From: Bog-473 sp963730785
GTDB taxonomy: Bacteria > Actinomycetota > Acidimicrobiia > Acidimicrobiales > RAAP-2
Direction: 5' to 3'
Assembly: GCA_963730785.1 (NCBI GenBank)
Contig: CAVSTF010000015.1
Location: forward strand, 62,001 to 126,000
DNA: 64,000 bases
The translations under genes and the position numbers were made by a program. This document shows, in pieces, positions 8,162 to 18,648 of the stretch. The first letter of the stretch is position 1. Each line of letters starts with the position of its first letter. The notes under the pieces were generated by a model. That model did no database searches and was not told the DNA's origin. It saw nothing but the letters and a program-made list of their open reading frames with translations.

Positions 8162-9408
8162 ATGACTGACACACTGACTGAAACTCCGGTCGACCTGGCC
8201 GACTCCCGATCCTTCGTCAAGAGCGTCCCCCACGCCTGGCTGGCCCACCTGCGCCAGCCACGACCCCGTGACACTGGGTGGAAGAACCCACCGGTCCGGG
8301 CTACTGGGCCGTCACCAAGTACGACGACTGCGTCACCGTCAACCGGGACTACGAGCGATTCAGCTCGGCCGCCCAAGGGACCATGCCCTTTGAACTCGAC
8401 GAGGACGAGATCGCTCAGCAGTAGCCTGATGATGCTGAACATGGACCCGCCGCTGCACACCCGGTACCGGCGCCTGGTCAACAAGGGCTTCACCCCGCGG
8501 ATGGTGCGCGACCTGGAGGAGTACATCCACCGGGCCACCGACGAGATCATCGACCGGGTCATCGAAGTCCGGAACAGGCCGACTTCGTGACTGACCTTTC
8601 GGCCGAGCTGCCACTCCAGGTCATCGCCGAGTTGCTGGGCGTCCCGCAAGAGGACCGCCACAAGATGTTCGAGTGGTCCAACCGCATGGTCGGCAGCGAA
8701 GACCCCGAGTACCAGCTGACCGAGGCCGCAATGGCGCTCGACTGCCGCCATGGAGCTCTACGCCTACGCCGTCGAGCCTCTTCGGCGAGAAGCGAATCAA
8801 TCCCCACGAGGACCTGATGAGCGTGTTGACCACGGTCGAGGTGGAGGGCGAGCGACTGAGCGACATGGAACTCGAGCTGTTCTTCCTGTTGCTCACGGTG
8901 GCTGGCAACGAGACGACCCGCAACCTGATCTCGGGCGGCATGCACGCCTTCTTCGAGTACCCGGACCAATGGGAGCGCTCTGCAGCAGGACCGATCGCTG
9001 CTCCCGACCGCAGCCGATGAGATGCTGCGCTACGTCTCCCCGGTCATGAACTTCCGTCGCACCGCCATGCGCGACCTGGAGTTGAGCGGCACCAAAATCA
9101 AGGAGGGCGACAAGATCGTCTTCTACCACTGCTCGGCCAACCGGGACGAGGACATCTTCGAGAACCCCGATGCATTCGATGTCGGGCGCAATCCCAACCC
9201 GCACATCGCGTTCGGTGGCGGTGGGCCCCACTTCTGCCTGGGTACCAACCTGGCCCGCATGGAGATCCGGGTCATGTTCGAACACCTGCTCGACCGCATG
9301 CCCGACATCCACCAGAACGGTGACGTGCAACGCCTGCAGTCGCAGTTCATCAACGGGGTGAAGCACCTTCCTGTCGCCTTCACGCCGGGCGCCCGCCTAG
9401 GCTCCTGA
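8162..9408 (+). CDS. Cytochrome P450, CYP125/CYP142-like (five or more frame breaks)
   Basis: ATG at 8162 after AGAGGAG. The protein is readable across frames with breaks near 8260, 8410, 8580, 8750 and 8985. Landmarks in order: 'NMDPPLHTRYRRLVNKGF', the I-helix oxygen-binding stretch 'LTVAGNETTRN', 'ADEMLRYVSPV' with the K-helix, and the haem ligand in 'FGGGGPHFCLGTNLA'. The segment 'MNFRRTAMRDLELSG' and the overall style resemble steroid and fatty-acid hydroxylases such as CYP125/CYP142. Redox partners are not adjacent. It is followed by a TetR gene and an F420 oxidoreductase, suggesting a regulated lipid or steroid oxidation unit. Confidence 0.8.
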
Positions 9409-9432
9409 GGCTCAGCACGACGAGGGGGATGC

Positions 9433-10059
9433 ATGGCGAGACGGGCGCCTGACGCGCTGAAGGAGGTCATTCGTGACTTCCGGCGTGATCAGATCATTGA
9501 GACGTCGCGCCGCCTGTTCGGTGAGCGGGGGACCACCGAGGTCTCCATGGACGAGATCGCCCAGCAAGCGGGGGTGGCTCGTTCCACCGTCTACGTCTAC
9601 TTCGCCAACCGGGACGAGCTACTGCAGACGTGTGTGCAGTCCATGTACGACCAGATCAAAGAGACCATTTCCGGGCTCTTCGAAGACGACTCGGCCGCCC
9701 CGTTAGAGCGGCTGCATGCCTTGCTCCTTGGTGTGCTCGAGCGGATTGACGAGAACTCGGCCTTCTTCCGGCTGGCCATGGCTACCCAGTTCACCAGCAC
9801 GGCGTCCGGTTCGGAGGCCGTCGGTGGCGCGCTCATGTGGATCGGTCTGGATGTCATCCGACTGCTGGACGAGATCCTGATCACCGGCATGGATACCGGC
9901 GTGTTCCGGCCGGACCTGGACAAGGACCGGGCCATCACCTTGGTGGGCCAGCAGATCTACGGCGCCCTGTCGGTGCGAGCCGGGGAGCCCGAGCCGATCC
10001 CGGCGCAACAAGCGGCCAGCGAAATCTGCGCCTTCGTCGTTCGGGGACTGGGCCGGTAA
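9433..10059 (+). CDS. TetR-family transcriptional regulator
   Basis: 208 residues, intact, with a GAGGGGG ribosome site. The N-terminal helix-turn-helix is classical: 'IIETSRRLFGERGTTEVSMD', then 'IAQQAGVARSTVYVYFANRDELL'. The rest is the ligand-binding and dimerisation domain. Its stop TAA is directly followed by the ATG of the F420 oxidoreductase. The 8-bp-arm palindrome before the P450 gene is the most likely target, making this the local regulator. Confidence 0.9.
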   Translation: MARRAPDALKEVIRDFRRDQIIETSRRLFGERGTTEVSMDEIAQQAGVARSTVYVYFANRDELLQTCVQSMYDQIKETISGLFEDDSAAPLERLHALLLGVLERIDENSAFFRLAMATQFTSTASGSEAVGGALMWIGLDVIRLLDEILITGMDTGVFRPDLDKDRAITLVGQQIYGALSVRAGEPEPIPAQQAASEICAFVVRGLGR

Positions 10060-10939
10060 ATGAAGTTCGACCTGTGGATGCCGACGGCCAGCCCCATGAC
10101 CACGCATGAGTTGCTCGACGCCGTGGCCGAGGAATCCGAGGCGCGTGGCATCTCGACCATTTGGGTGGGCGAGCACGTCGTGCTGTTCGAGGACTACGCC
10201 AGTCACTACCCCTACGCGGCCGACGGGAGGGTTCCAGCGCCCGTCGGGCTCGGGCTTACTTGAGCCCATGGTCACGCTTTCCTACTTGGCCGCCCGCACC
10301 ACAACCGTGCGGCTGGGTACCGCCATGTTGCTGCTGCCCCAGCGCAACCCGGTGTACACGGCCAAGGAAGTGTCGTCACTCGACTGGCTTTCGAGCGGCC
10401 GGGTCGACCTCGGCATCGGCGTGGGTTGGCTGAAAGAGGAGTTCGACGCGCTCAATGTGCCGTGGGAACGCCGGGGCGTCCGCACTGATGAATACATTCA
10501 GGTGTTGCGCACGCTGTGGTGTGACGACACGTCGTCCTTCAGTGGCACGACGTACCAGCTGCCCGAGTGCGAGATGTTCCCCAAGCCCATCCAGCAGCCG
10601 CACCCGCCGATTCACATTGGCGGTGAAACCGATGCGGCCTTGCGTCGGGTGGCTCGCTCGGCCCAGGGCTGGCACACCTTCAACCGCTCTCCCGCCGAGT
10701 TGGCCGAGGGATTGGGGCGCCTCGATGTCTTCTTGAAGGAAGAGGGACGCAGCCGTGACGACATTCGCATCACGGTCTGCCCGTATTTCAATCAGTTGAC
10801 CCCAGAAGGCATGCAGGAATACGCCGAAGCAGGGGCCGACGCAGTGGCCGCCCTCTTCTTCTGCTTCAGTGCCGACGACGTGGCCCAGACCTTCGATGGC
10901 CTGGAAGCCTGCCGTCAGGTCGCTGCCCAGTCCGAATAG
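10060..10939 (+). CDS. LLM-class F420-dependent oxidoreductase (one frame break)
   Basis: Starts at ATG 10060 immediately after the TetR stop. It shows the luciferase-like TIM barrel: 'MKFDLWMPTASPM', 'ISTIWVGEHVV', then after a break near 10230-10260 'TVRLGTAMLLLPQRNPVYTA', 'GRVDLGIGVGWLKEEFDAL' and 'PPIHIGGETDAALRRVAR'. These are F420-binding signatures of TIGR03619-type actinobacterial oxidoreductases. The substrate is unknown. Probably cotranscribed with the P450 and TetR genes. Confidence 0.85.
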
Positions 10940-10976
10940 GCCGGAGGCCGAATAACAGTCGCTGGCGGGCCGTCAC

Positions 10977-10982
10977 TACACT
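10977..10982 (+). promoter_or_regulatory. Leaderless -10 element TACACT
   Basis: TACACT followed by exactly 7 nt and the GTG at 10990, with no Shine-Dalgarno. This fits a transcript starting at the start codon. Confidence 0.55.
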
Positions 10983-10989
10983 CCGTTGA

Positions 10990-12601
10990 GTGACCTCAAG
11001 TGACATCGAGTTCGGTGCATTTACCGATGTCGGTCCCTGGGTCGTCCGCCCGGACGACCTCACCTGGAAACGAGGGTTGGCCGCCACTCGCCGGGCCTTG
11101 CAGGCCTCACTCCCCCAACTCACCAAGCCCCGCCTCCTCCCCCCAGCCAAGCGCATGGGCACCACCGTTCGGCACCTGGGCGGCGCCTTGGCCCTCTGGT
11201 ATCTCAAAGAGCGGCGTCGGGGCGGCACCGAGAGCCTGACCGGAATTTCGCAGCGGTTGCGGGTGGCCGCTGAGCATCTCGGACCGACCTACATCAAGTT
11301 GGGCCAAATCATCGCCTCGGGCGATGGCGTCTTCCCGGCCGAGTTGGTGGCCGAGTTCAAGTGGTGCCGGGACCAGGTCACGCCCGAGCCCTGGGCCACC
11401 GTGGAAGAGGTCCTGCGTCAGGAGCTGGGCCGACCCATCGCCGAGGTGTTCGCCAGTATCGATCACACTCCCCTCGCCGCCGCTTCCATCGCCCAGGTGC
11501 ACGGGGCCACCCTGCTGGACGGCACCGACGTCGTGGTCAAAGTCCAGCGCCCTACCGTGGCCCGCCGGGTCCATCAGGACCTGGCCGTCATGGCCTGGCT
11601 GGCCCCGCATCTCACTGGCCGGATTCCCGTGGCTGCGTTGGCCAATCCGCCGGCGTTGGTGGAGCTCTTTGCCGAGACGATCGTCGAAGAGCTCGACTTT
11701 CGTTTGGAGGCCGAGAACATGCTCGACGTGGCGGCCACCTTCGCCGAGCTCGACCAGCGTGACTTCGTGATCCCTCGTCCTCACCCCACCTTGGTGACTC
11801 GCCGCATGCTGGTCATGGAACGGCTCAGCGGCTTCAACTTTGCCGATGTGGTGGGCATGCACGACGCCGGCATCGACACCGAAGCGGTCGTGCGCAGCGG
11901 CATGATCGGCTTCCTCGAAGGCTGCATGATGCACGGCATCTTCCACGGCGACCTGCACGGCGGCAACATGTTCGTGCTGCCCAGCGGCAAAATCGCCCTG
12001 TTGGACTTCGGGATCACCGCCCGCTTGAGCGAAGCCAAGCGACTTGGCCCTCTTGTCGCTGGTGGTATCGGCCACCAACGGCGACATCCCCGGTCAGGTG
12101 CGGGCCATGCGAGACCTCGGCGCCTTCCCCGAATCGGTAGACGTGGACACGGTGGTCGAACAGCTGGGCCTGAACGGTGCGCCGGTCGATCCCACCAAAA
12201 TGAGCCCGGATGAGCTGGTGGCCGACCTACAGCGCTCCATGAAATCACTCATGGCCCTGGGCGCCAAGATGCCCAAGGAACTCATGCTGTTCGTAAAGAA
12301 CATGATGTTCCTGGACGGCTCCATCGCCACGCTGGCCCCGGACCTAGACCTGTTCGGCGAGATTGAGGCGATCTCGCTCATGTTCGCCGAGAAGCATGGC
12401 GCCCGGATAATGGCGCAACTGGGTCTGGAACAGACGGTCGACTGGCAGCCGGACCTGACGTCTATCAAGGGGGGCTTCGGGCTCGATGAGTCGACCAAAC
12501 ACATGAGCCACCGGGAACTGCAGGAGCGGCGCGTGCAGATTCGCCAGAAGTTCGATGGCCAGGAACGGCCTCGGCTGGGGCGTCGTCGGGGGCGGGGCTG
12601 A
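10990..12601 (+). CDS. ABC1/UbiB-family atypical kinase (one frame break)
   Basis: GTG start placed by a TACACT -10 element 7 nt upstream. It contains the UbiB-family signatures: 'LGPTYIKLGQIIASG' (KxGQ motif), the Ala-rich nucleotide loop 'LAAASIAQVHGA', the invariant Lys in 'VVVKVQRP', and the catalytic 'FHGDLHGGNMF' and 'LLDFGIT'. A break near 12044 moves the C-terminal 180 residues to another frame. Family members support quinone or isoprenoid lipid metabolism. There is no clear C-terminal membrane pair; the end is basic (RLGRRRGRG). Kinase fold certain, biological role unknown. Confidence 0.85.
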
Positions 12602-12713
12602 GCCTGAGCCTCACGGCGGGGGGACCTGCAGGCACCTCCTCGGGATAGGGACTTCGACCGGGCACGAGAAGCGCCCCGGATCGCCAGAACCTGAGTTTGT
12701 CGCACCCGTTCCC

Positions 12714-12719
12714 TACACT
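12714..12719 (+). promoter_or_regulatory. Leaderless -10 element TACACT
   Basis: The same hexamer and 7-nt spacing as at 10977, in front of the methyltransferase ATG at 12727. No Shine-Dalgarno. Confidence 0.55.
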
Positions 12720-12726
12720 GGCCCCT

Positions 12727-14136
12727 ATGGCACCCCGTCGTCCCACCTCGACCTCCAATTTTGGGGTTGGTCGGCGTGAATCGCATGTGGCAGATGCCTT
12801 TTATGCCCGGTTCGAAGCACCCGAGATCAGTGCCGATGACCACGTGGCACAGGTGGGCCCGATTGCCGAGTCCTGCATCTGTGGTGACGCTCGGGACATG
12901 AAGGCCTTACCGGACAACTCGGTCGCCCTGGTGGTGACCTCACCCCCCTACTTCGCCGGCAAGCAGTACGAAGAGGAGCTCGACCGCGAAGGTGTCCCCG
13001 GGTCGTACCTGGAGTACCTGCAGCTCCTGCGCGAGGTGTTCGCCGAGTGCAAGCGAGTGCTCGAGCCCGGCGGACGAATCGCCGTCAATGTGGCCAACCT
13101 CGGTCGCAAGCCTTACCGCAGCCTGGCCGCTGACGTCATGACCATTCTCCAGGACGATCTGCACCTGCTGCCCCGAGGCGAAATCATTTGGCAGAAGGGT
13201 GAAGGCGCCAGTGGTTCGTGCGCGTGGGGCTCCTATCGCTCCCCCACCAATCCCGTCCTACGGGACGTGACCGAACGAGTGATCGTGGCCAGCAAAGGCC
13301 GCTTCGGTCGGGCCAAGAGCCCCAAGGAACGGATTGAACACGGGCTGCCCCATGAGAGCAGCATCCGGGCCGACGACTTCATGTCCCTCACGCTCGACGT
13401 GTGGGACATCCAGCCCGAGAGCGCCAACCGGGTCAAGCATCCGGCGCCCTTCCCAGTCGAACTGCCCCAGCGCCTCATTGAGCTGTACACCTTCGTCGGC
13501 GACCTGGTGGTCGACCCCTTCCTGGGTTCGGGCACCACCGTGGTGGCAGCCCATCGCACCGGACGGCGAGGCGTCGGCTACGACCTCGATCCGGCCTACG
13601 TGAAATTGGCAAAGGCGCGGCTGGCCGAAGAAAGAGCGGCGACACCAGCGGAGGCAGGCCAGGACTTGAAGGGCCTCGACCTCGGCTCGTCGGCCGGCGT
13701 GCTGGCCCACGACACCCTGGTGGCTGCCGGCTTCAAGGACATCCGACCCAATCGACGACTTCGTGGCGTGGGCATGGCCGTCAGCTACACGGCCAGCGAC
13801 GCCAAGGGTCGCACCTGGTACTTCGACGTGGTCGGTAACAACTCGTCGTATCGAGGCGGGATGGCCAAAACCGAGACGGTATGGCGGGCCCTCGGTCGAG
13901 CCCACCTGCTGGCCATCAAAGGCGTGACACCGCTGGTGATCTTGACCCCGCAGTTGCCTCGGGCCGGCAGTGACGGCGACAAGGCCCTGCGCGGCGTCGG
14001 TACGACCGGCTTCTTCGATGCCATCGATCTCTTGTCGGACCCAGCCCGCCAACGATTGACCAAATACGCCAAGGGCCGGGTGGTTTCGCCGTTGCCCGGG
14101 TTCTGGTCCGCTCGGGACGTCGAACGGGAACACTGA
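12727..14136 (+). CDS. Beta-class N6-adenine/N4-cytosine DNA methyltransferase with C-terminal extension
   Basis: 469 residues. Motif IV 'TSPPYF' lies near residue 72 and the SAM-binding motif I 'VDPFLGSGTTVVAAH' near 264; this order (IV before I) is the beta class that methylates exocyclic amino groups of A or C. Residues about 318-469 form an extra domain containing 'RTWYFDVVGNN' and 'ETVWRALGRAHLLA', then 'PLVILTPQLP'. It reads like an alpha/beta DNA-binding or nuclease-like fold, not part of the MTase core. The TGA overlaps the ATG of the next gene (TGATG). With the two genes downstream it forms a candidate modification cassette. Confidence 0.88.
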   Translation: MAPRRPTSTSNFGVGRRESHVADAFYARFEAPEISADDHVAQVGPIAESCICGDARDMKALPDNSVALVVTSPPYFAGKQYEEELDREGVPGSYLEYLQLLREVFAECKRVLEPGGRIAVNVANLGRKPYRSLAADVMTILQDDLHLLPRGEIIWQKGEGASGSCAWGSYRSPTNPVLRDVTERVIVASKGRFGRAKSPKERIEHGLPHESSIRADDFMSLTLDVWDIQPESANRVKHPAPFPVELPQRLIELYTFVGDLVVDPFLGSGTTVVAAHRTGRRGVGYDLDPAYVKLAKARLAEERAATPAEAGQDLKGLDLGSSAGVLAHDTLVAAGFKDIRPNRRLRGVGMAVSYTASDAKGRTWYFDVVGNNSSYRGGMAKTETVWRALGRAHLLAIKGVTPLVILTPQLPRAGSDGDKALRGVGTTGFFDAIDLLSDPARQRLTKYAKGRVVSPLPGFWSARDVEREH

Positions 14137-14450
14137 TGAGCACGCTGGTGGCCTGTGCCGTCGTGCGTGACGACCCACCTCGGGTGTTCGTGGCTCACGA
14201 CTTGGCCACGTTGAACTGGGTGCTCGCCTGCCAGCTCGTCGCGCTGACACCCGGCAGTGATCTTCCGGTGGGCGAACGCGATGCCTTGCGGGTGGCTTTG
14301 ACCGAGGAGCGCTGGGGCGACGCCGTCTTCGCCTTCATCGGTCGCACGGGTATTGCGGTCGATGTCTACGAGAGCATCGACTTCTACGGTCCGGCCGACG
14401 TCGAGGTGGGCCCGCTGGAGCTCCAGTTGACCCCGCTCTTCTGCCAATAG
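14136..14450 (+). CDS. Small hypothetical protein coupled to the DNA methyltransferase
   Basis: 104 residues, ATG overlapping the methyltransferase stop. The sequence is a compact alpha/beta mix: 'MSTLVACAVVRDDPPRVFVA', then 'DLATLNWVLACQLVAL', ending in a short strand 'LELQLTPLFCQ'. No catalytic motif was recognised. The overlap and shared strand suggest it works with, or regulates, the methyltransferase or the putative nuclease downstream. Function unknown. Confidence 0.65.
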   Translation: MSTLVACAVVRDDPPRVFVAHDLATLNWVLACQLVALTPGSDLPVGERDALRVALTEERWGDAVFAFIGRTGIAVDVYESIDFYGPADVEVGPLELQLTPLFCQ

Positions 14451-14478
14451 GCGCCGCGGCCCATGGCAGGATGCTGAC

Positions 14479-15649
14479 GTGCCCAACCTTCGCACCATGG
14501 TGACTGAGGTCGGCACGGGACTGGGCATGCTCGGCCTGGAATCGGTGGACGAGGTCGCTGGCCACCCGTCCGACTGTCATGCGGAGCCTGTCCCCCGAGG
14601 ATTGGGATCTTTTGGTGTCGGCTCGCACCGGTGGTGCATTCGATGCCGAATTCCACGCGGCTTGGGAGAACGGCCGGGCATTTCTGGCCGCTCGGGACGG
14701 CCTTCGGGGTCGGCTGCCTGAGGCAGTGGAATGGAAAGGCTCCATCCGGGCGGCCGGAGACGAAGTCGCACCTGTCGACCTGCGGGTCGATCACGTGTAC
14801 CTGATCAGCTGCAAGTATCTCTCCAACATCCTGTTCAACGTGTCCCCCTCCAACATCTTCGACACCCTCTTAGTGGGAGGTCAGGGCCGGGGACGCAACA
14901 GCGCTGACTGGTACGCCGAGGTTGCGCCGGGACATTTCCAGCGCCTGTACGAGGTAGTTCGGCGCGCCGCACTACAAAACGGTCTCGGTCCGCGACGGAC
15001 CGCTCCATTCAATGTGTCGCCCCGAGCCCGGGATCTTCGACCGGGCGGATCCATGTTCCTTCCTGGGCTGGGAGCGGAAGACGCCACCGTCGACGTTCGG
15101 CGGACTCGTCACCTCGAATCACCCGCTCTCCTGACCGAACTGCCGGAGCGCGCACTCGATATGACAACGGCCCATCGGGCCGCATTGAGTTCCACCCTGA
15201 AGGCCGGTTGGCCCGACGAGGCGAAAGAGGCTTATGGCGCCTTGGCGGCCGAAGTGGCGACACTGACAGCCGAGCGCTGGCGGGCCAACTTGTCCGGCGG
15301 GTCCAACGCCGGCGAAGCCATGTTGTGGCGGTTGCTTCGCATGGGTAGTGCGCCGTACTTCGTACTGGGGTCGAGCGCGACCCAGTCGCTGCGGCTTCGG
15401 ATTGCCACTCCCTGGGACTGGCGCCAGCAGTTCACTCTGAGCGCATTCGACGTGTACCCCCAACAAGGTGGCCAACCTCGAGTGGGTTGGCATGCTGACA
15501 TTCGGGACCGAAACTCCGGTCACGTGTACGAGGTTGAGGGCCACATAGAGATCCGTTGGAGCCATGGACGATTCTCCGGTCCGCCCGAGGCCAAGGGCTA
15601 CCTGGACACGGCGCACCACCTCGTGCCCGGGTACTTTGCCCTGGGCTAA
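14479..15649 (+). CDS. Putative PD-(D/E)XK-like nuclease in the methyltransferase cassette
   Basis: The main open frame runs from 14579 for 356 residues. A GTG at 14479, preceded by CAGGAT 6 nt upstream, begins a sensible N-terminus that is out of frame by one base, so the true start is probably 14479 with a break near 14565. A central block 'APVDLRVDHVYLISCKYLS' has the spacing of the nuclease core: Asp, about ten residues, then x-x-Lys, with Ser-Cys-Lys in place of Glu-x-Lys. A Glu-containing helix precedes it (FDAEFHAAWENGRAF). It also carries 'RWSHGRFSGPPEAKGYLDT' near the C-terminus. The nuclease role is inference from this motif and from the neighbouring methyltransferase. Confidence 0.55.
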
Positions 15650-15651
15650 GA

Positions 15652-16342
15652 ATGGCAGTCATGAGCAATTCGGGACCTCGGCCCGATGGCGATTCGGCCA
15701 ACTGGGCCAATCCATCCCCCACGTACGATGCCGTGGCGTCCTCATATGCCAAGCAGTTTCTCCACGAACTTGATGAGAAGCCCTTCGATCGAGAGCTCCT
15801 CACCCGATTTGCGGCCACCTTGGCGCCAACGACGGTCGTCCTCGCTTCCGATCTGCGACCTCGGATGCGGGCCGGGACAGGTCGGAGGGTTCGTCGCTGC
15901 ACTAGGCCCGACAGTGATGGGCATCGATCTCTCATCCGGCATGGTCGAGGAGGCTCGACGTTGCTTCCCGCAGTTGACCTTTGAGCAGGGTGACATGACG
16001 GCGCTGCCCCTCGAGGACCAGTCACTGGCCGGCATCGTGTGCTTCTACGCCCTGATCCACATCCATCGCACCCTGGTCCCGGTGGCATTGGGCGAAATGC
16101 GACGGGTCCTGACCGCCAGTGGTCAACTCTTGGTGGCCGTCCACGGAGGACAAGAATCGCTCCATGCCAGCACCATGGCGGACGAACCGGCCGACCTCGA
16201 CGCCACCCTTTTCGAATTGGATGAACTGATTCGCTCTATCGAGCGAGCCGGGTTCGACATTGTCGAAGCGCACCAGCGCGACCCCTACGAACACGAACAC
16301 CCCACCCCACGGCTCTACGTGTGGGCCGAGCGAGCGAACTGA
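15652..16342 (+). CDS. SAM-dependent class I methyltransferase (one frame break)
   Basis: ATG at 15652 (or 15661), 2 nt after the previous stop. After the N-terminal 'YDAVASSYAKQFLHEL' helix, typical of small-molecule methyltransferases, the frame breaks near 15845. It resumes with motif I 'ICDLGCGPGQVGGFVAA', 'VMGIDLSSGMVEEAR', 'FEQGDMTALPLEDQSLAGIV' and a C-terminal strand 'RLYVWAERAN'. The substrate is unknown. Its TGA overlaps the ATG of the NTF2-like gene (TGATG), so the two are translationally coupled. Confidence 0.82.
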
Positions 16343-16742
16343 TGGCCGGCCTGCTGCACCACCACCATCATCCGGAGTCGATTGCCGAACGGATCGATCA
16401 ACTCATGGCTGCCGTGTTCGTCGCCGACGATCACGAGCGCATGCGACGACTGCAACGAACACCTGGACGCTGACTTTGTCTACATCAGCCCGGCGGCCGT
16501 GGTCGATGGCGCCCAGGGCCTCAGCGATGCGTTCGGGCACTACCGTCACGAGAGTCTGCGCAATTCGTTGCAACGGACCACCGACGTTGACGTGCACCAC
16601 ACCTACTTTCGTTACGCCTGGCGACGAGAGCAGGACGGACACGTGACCATGGAAGGCTGGAGCTTCGGTTGGTTGGATACCGACGGGCAGACTTCTCCGC
16701 ATCGTCTCGTTCGATGGTCTCGTTCCAGGTCAACCCACATAG
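16342..16742 (+). CDS. NTF2-like/SnoaL-type protein (two frame breaks)
   Basis: Starts on the overlapping TGATG with a His-rich tail 'LLHHHHHPESIAERIDQLMA'. The frame breaks near 16440; the fold then continues as 'HLDADFVYISPAAVVDGAQG', 'YFRYAWRREQDGHVTMEGWS' and 'FGWLDTDG'. A second break near 16685 restores 'GRLLRIVSFDGLVPGQPT' and a TAG at 16740-16742, which looks much more protein-like than the other frame. The cone-shaped NTF2 fold is used by cyclases, isomerases and binding proteins. Specific function unknown. Confidence 0.6.
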
Positions 16743-16802
16743 GGGAGCTCGTTGCTCCATTTTTCGGCTAATCAATGCCGCAACGAACAAGGGGGGGTCG
16801 AA

Positions 16803-17588
16803 GTGCTGGTTGAAACCGAAATAGACGACGGCGTTGGCGTCATCACTCTGAACCGCGCCGAGGCACGCAACGCGCTTTCGGGTGAATTGATTGAAGCAGC
16901 TCGATGCCACCATCGTCGAACTCGACGGTCGTGATGACGTGGGATGCATGGTGCTCACCGGTGCGGACCCGGCGTTCTGCGCCGGCTTCGACCTGCGGTC
17001 CCTTTCGACCGAGCTGCGATCGGTTCAACAGGATCGCCAGAAGGGATCAGTGAAGCATCTGGGCCTGATGCCGGATCACGACACTCCAGTGATTGGCGCC
17101 ATCAACGGGGCCGCCGTCACCGGCGGGCTGGAACTGGCCATGTGCTGCGACTTTCTCATCGCATCCGATCGGGCCCGATTTGCCGATACGCACGCCCGGG
17201 TCGGCGTGATTCCAGGTGGTGGCATGACCATCCGGCTGCCTCAGCTCATCGGCATCGACCGGGCCCGGCGCATGACATTCACCGGTGACTTCATCAATGC
17301 CCAGACCGCCCTCGACTGGGGACTCGTGGTTGAAGTGGTGCCGCACGAGAATCTGTTCGACCGGGCCCGAGAAGATGGCAGCCACCATCGCCTCCATCCC
17401 GGCCGAGAGCATCCGAGCCAATCGAAGGTTGTACGCCGAGATTGGAGACCTTTCCGGAAGGGAAGCATGGATCGTCGAGTCCGCTCGTCACGGGATTGGA
17501 TGGCTCAGCGGTTCGACCAGCAGCGCTTGGCTGACGAGCGGGCCAACATCATTGCCCGGGGCGCAGCCAGGGTCGGACAGGGACATGA
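16803..17588 (+). CDS. Enoyl-CoA hydratase/isomerase (three frame breaks)
   Basis: GTG at 16803 after a G-run. Crotonase-fold landmarks: 'GVGVITLNRAEARNALS', the oxyanion-hole stretch 'TGADPAFCAGFDL', 'INGAAVTGGLELAMCCDFLI' and 'HARVGVIPGGGMTIRLPQ'. Breaks lie near 16900, 17370 and 17500. A last shift in a G-run near 17560 would give the typical hydrophilic C-terminus and a TGA at 17586-17588, which overlaps the ATG of the next gene (ATGA). It probably hydrates an enoyl-CoA in lipid or acid catabolism. Confidence 0.78.
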
Positions 17589-18648
17589 AGGTGTACGCCG
17601 GGATGGACCCCCGGCTTTCCTTGCCCGACGTCATGGCCACGCTCAACGAGTGGAGGCGCTGGGCTATGACGGACTGCACGTGGCCGAGACAGTGCACGAT
17701 GCACTGGCCCTTTCTCTCTTGGTCGCCGAACATACGACCCGCATCACCATCAGGACCAGCGTGGCGCTGGCCTTTGTGCGCAGCCCGACGTTGACCGCCT
17801 ATGCCGCCTGGGACCTGGCCAAGTTCAGCGCCGGGCGGTTCCAGCTCGGACTGGGAACCCAGATTCGCCAGAACATCGAGGAGCGGTACGCCATGCCCTA
17901 CGGCGCCGACCCGATCTCCCAGCTGCGTGACTACGTCGGCGCCGTTCGCGCCGCATTCTCAGCGTTCCAAAGTGGTGACGCGCCTCACTTCGAAAGCGAG
18001 CACTACTCGGTCACGAGATTGCAGCCCTACTTCAACCCGGTCCGGACGATGTCACGGCCGCGCCACTGATCTATTTGGGCGGGGTGCAGCGGAAAGCCTG
18101 TGCCCTCGGCGGCGAAGTGGCCGATGGGTTCGTCGACCCACCCGACCAATTCCAATCCGCTCTACCTCGAATCAGTCTGCGTGCCGGGGCTGGCGGAAGG
18201 AGCCGACCGAGCTCGAACGATCGCTGACCGGCGACACCTTCGAACTGGTGATCGGCACGCAGGTCATCACTGGTCCGAATCCTGATGCAGTGATCCTCGA
18301 ACGGGAGCGACAGCGACGGCTGTTGGCGTTTCTCTATTCGACTCCGGCCTACCGCCCATCATTGGAGCTGTACGGCTGGGGCGAGCTGGGTCCGCAACTA
18401 CGAAGCCTCATTCGTGCCGAGCGCTGGGACGATTTGTCAGCCGTGCTGTCTGATGAGGTCCTCGACACCCTCGTCCCCAGCGGGCACCTACGACGAACTT
18501 GCCGGCACTGTTACACCAGCGCTTCGCCTCCTTCGGCGCCAGTTTGATCGTCAGCCCACCCAGCGACACCAGCGAAGACGGCGCCTTCGCCGAGGTCATC
18601 GGAGTCGTTGCGGTCAGCCTGACCGCTAGCGAGGCATCGGGAAGATGA
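17585..18648 (+). CDS. LLM-class F420-dependent oxidoreductase (several frame breaks)
   Basis: ATG overlaps the hydratase stop. N-terminus 'MKVYAGMDPRLSLPDVMATL', then after a break near 17650 'VEALGYDGLHVAETVHDAL', 'ITIRTSVALAFVRSPT' and 'GRFQLGLGTQIRQNIEERY', which are the F420/flavin barrel motifs. Further breaks near 18050, 18170 and 18490 carry the C-terminus to 'FAEVIGVVAVSLTASEASGR' and TGA at 18646-18648. It overlaps the convergent aldo-keto reductase by 23 bp. The substrate is unknown; pairing with an enoyl-CoA hydratase suggests acyl-CoA or lipid work. Confidence 0.75.
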
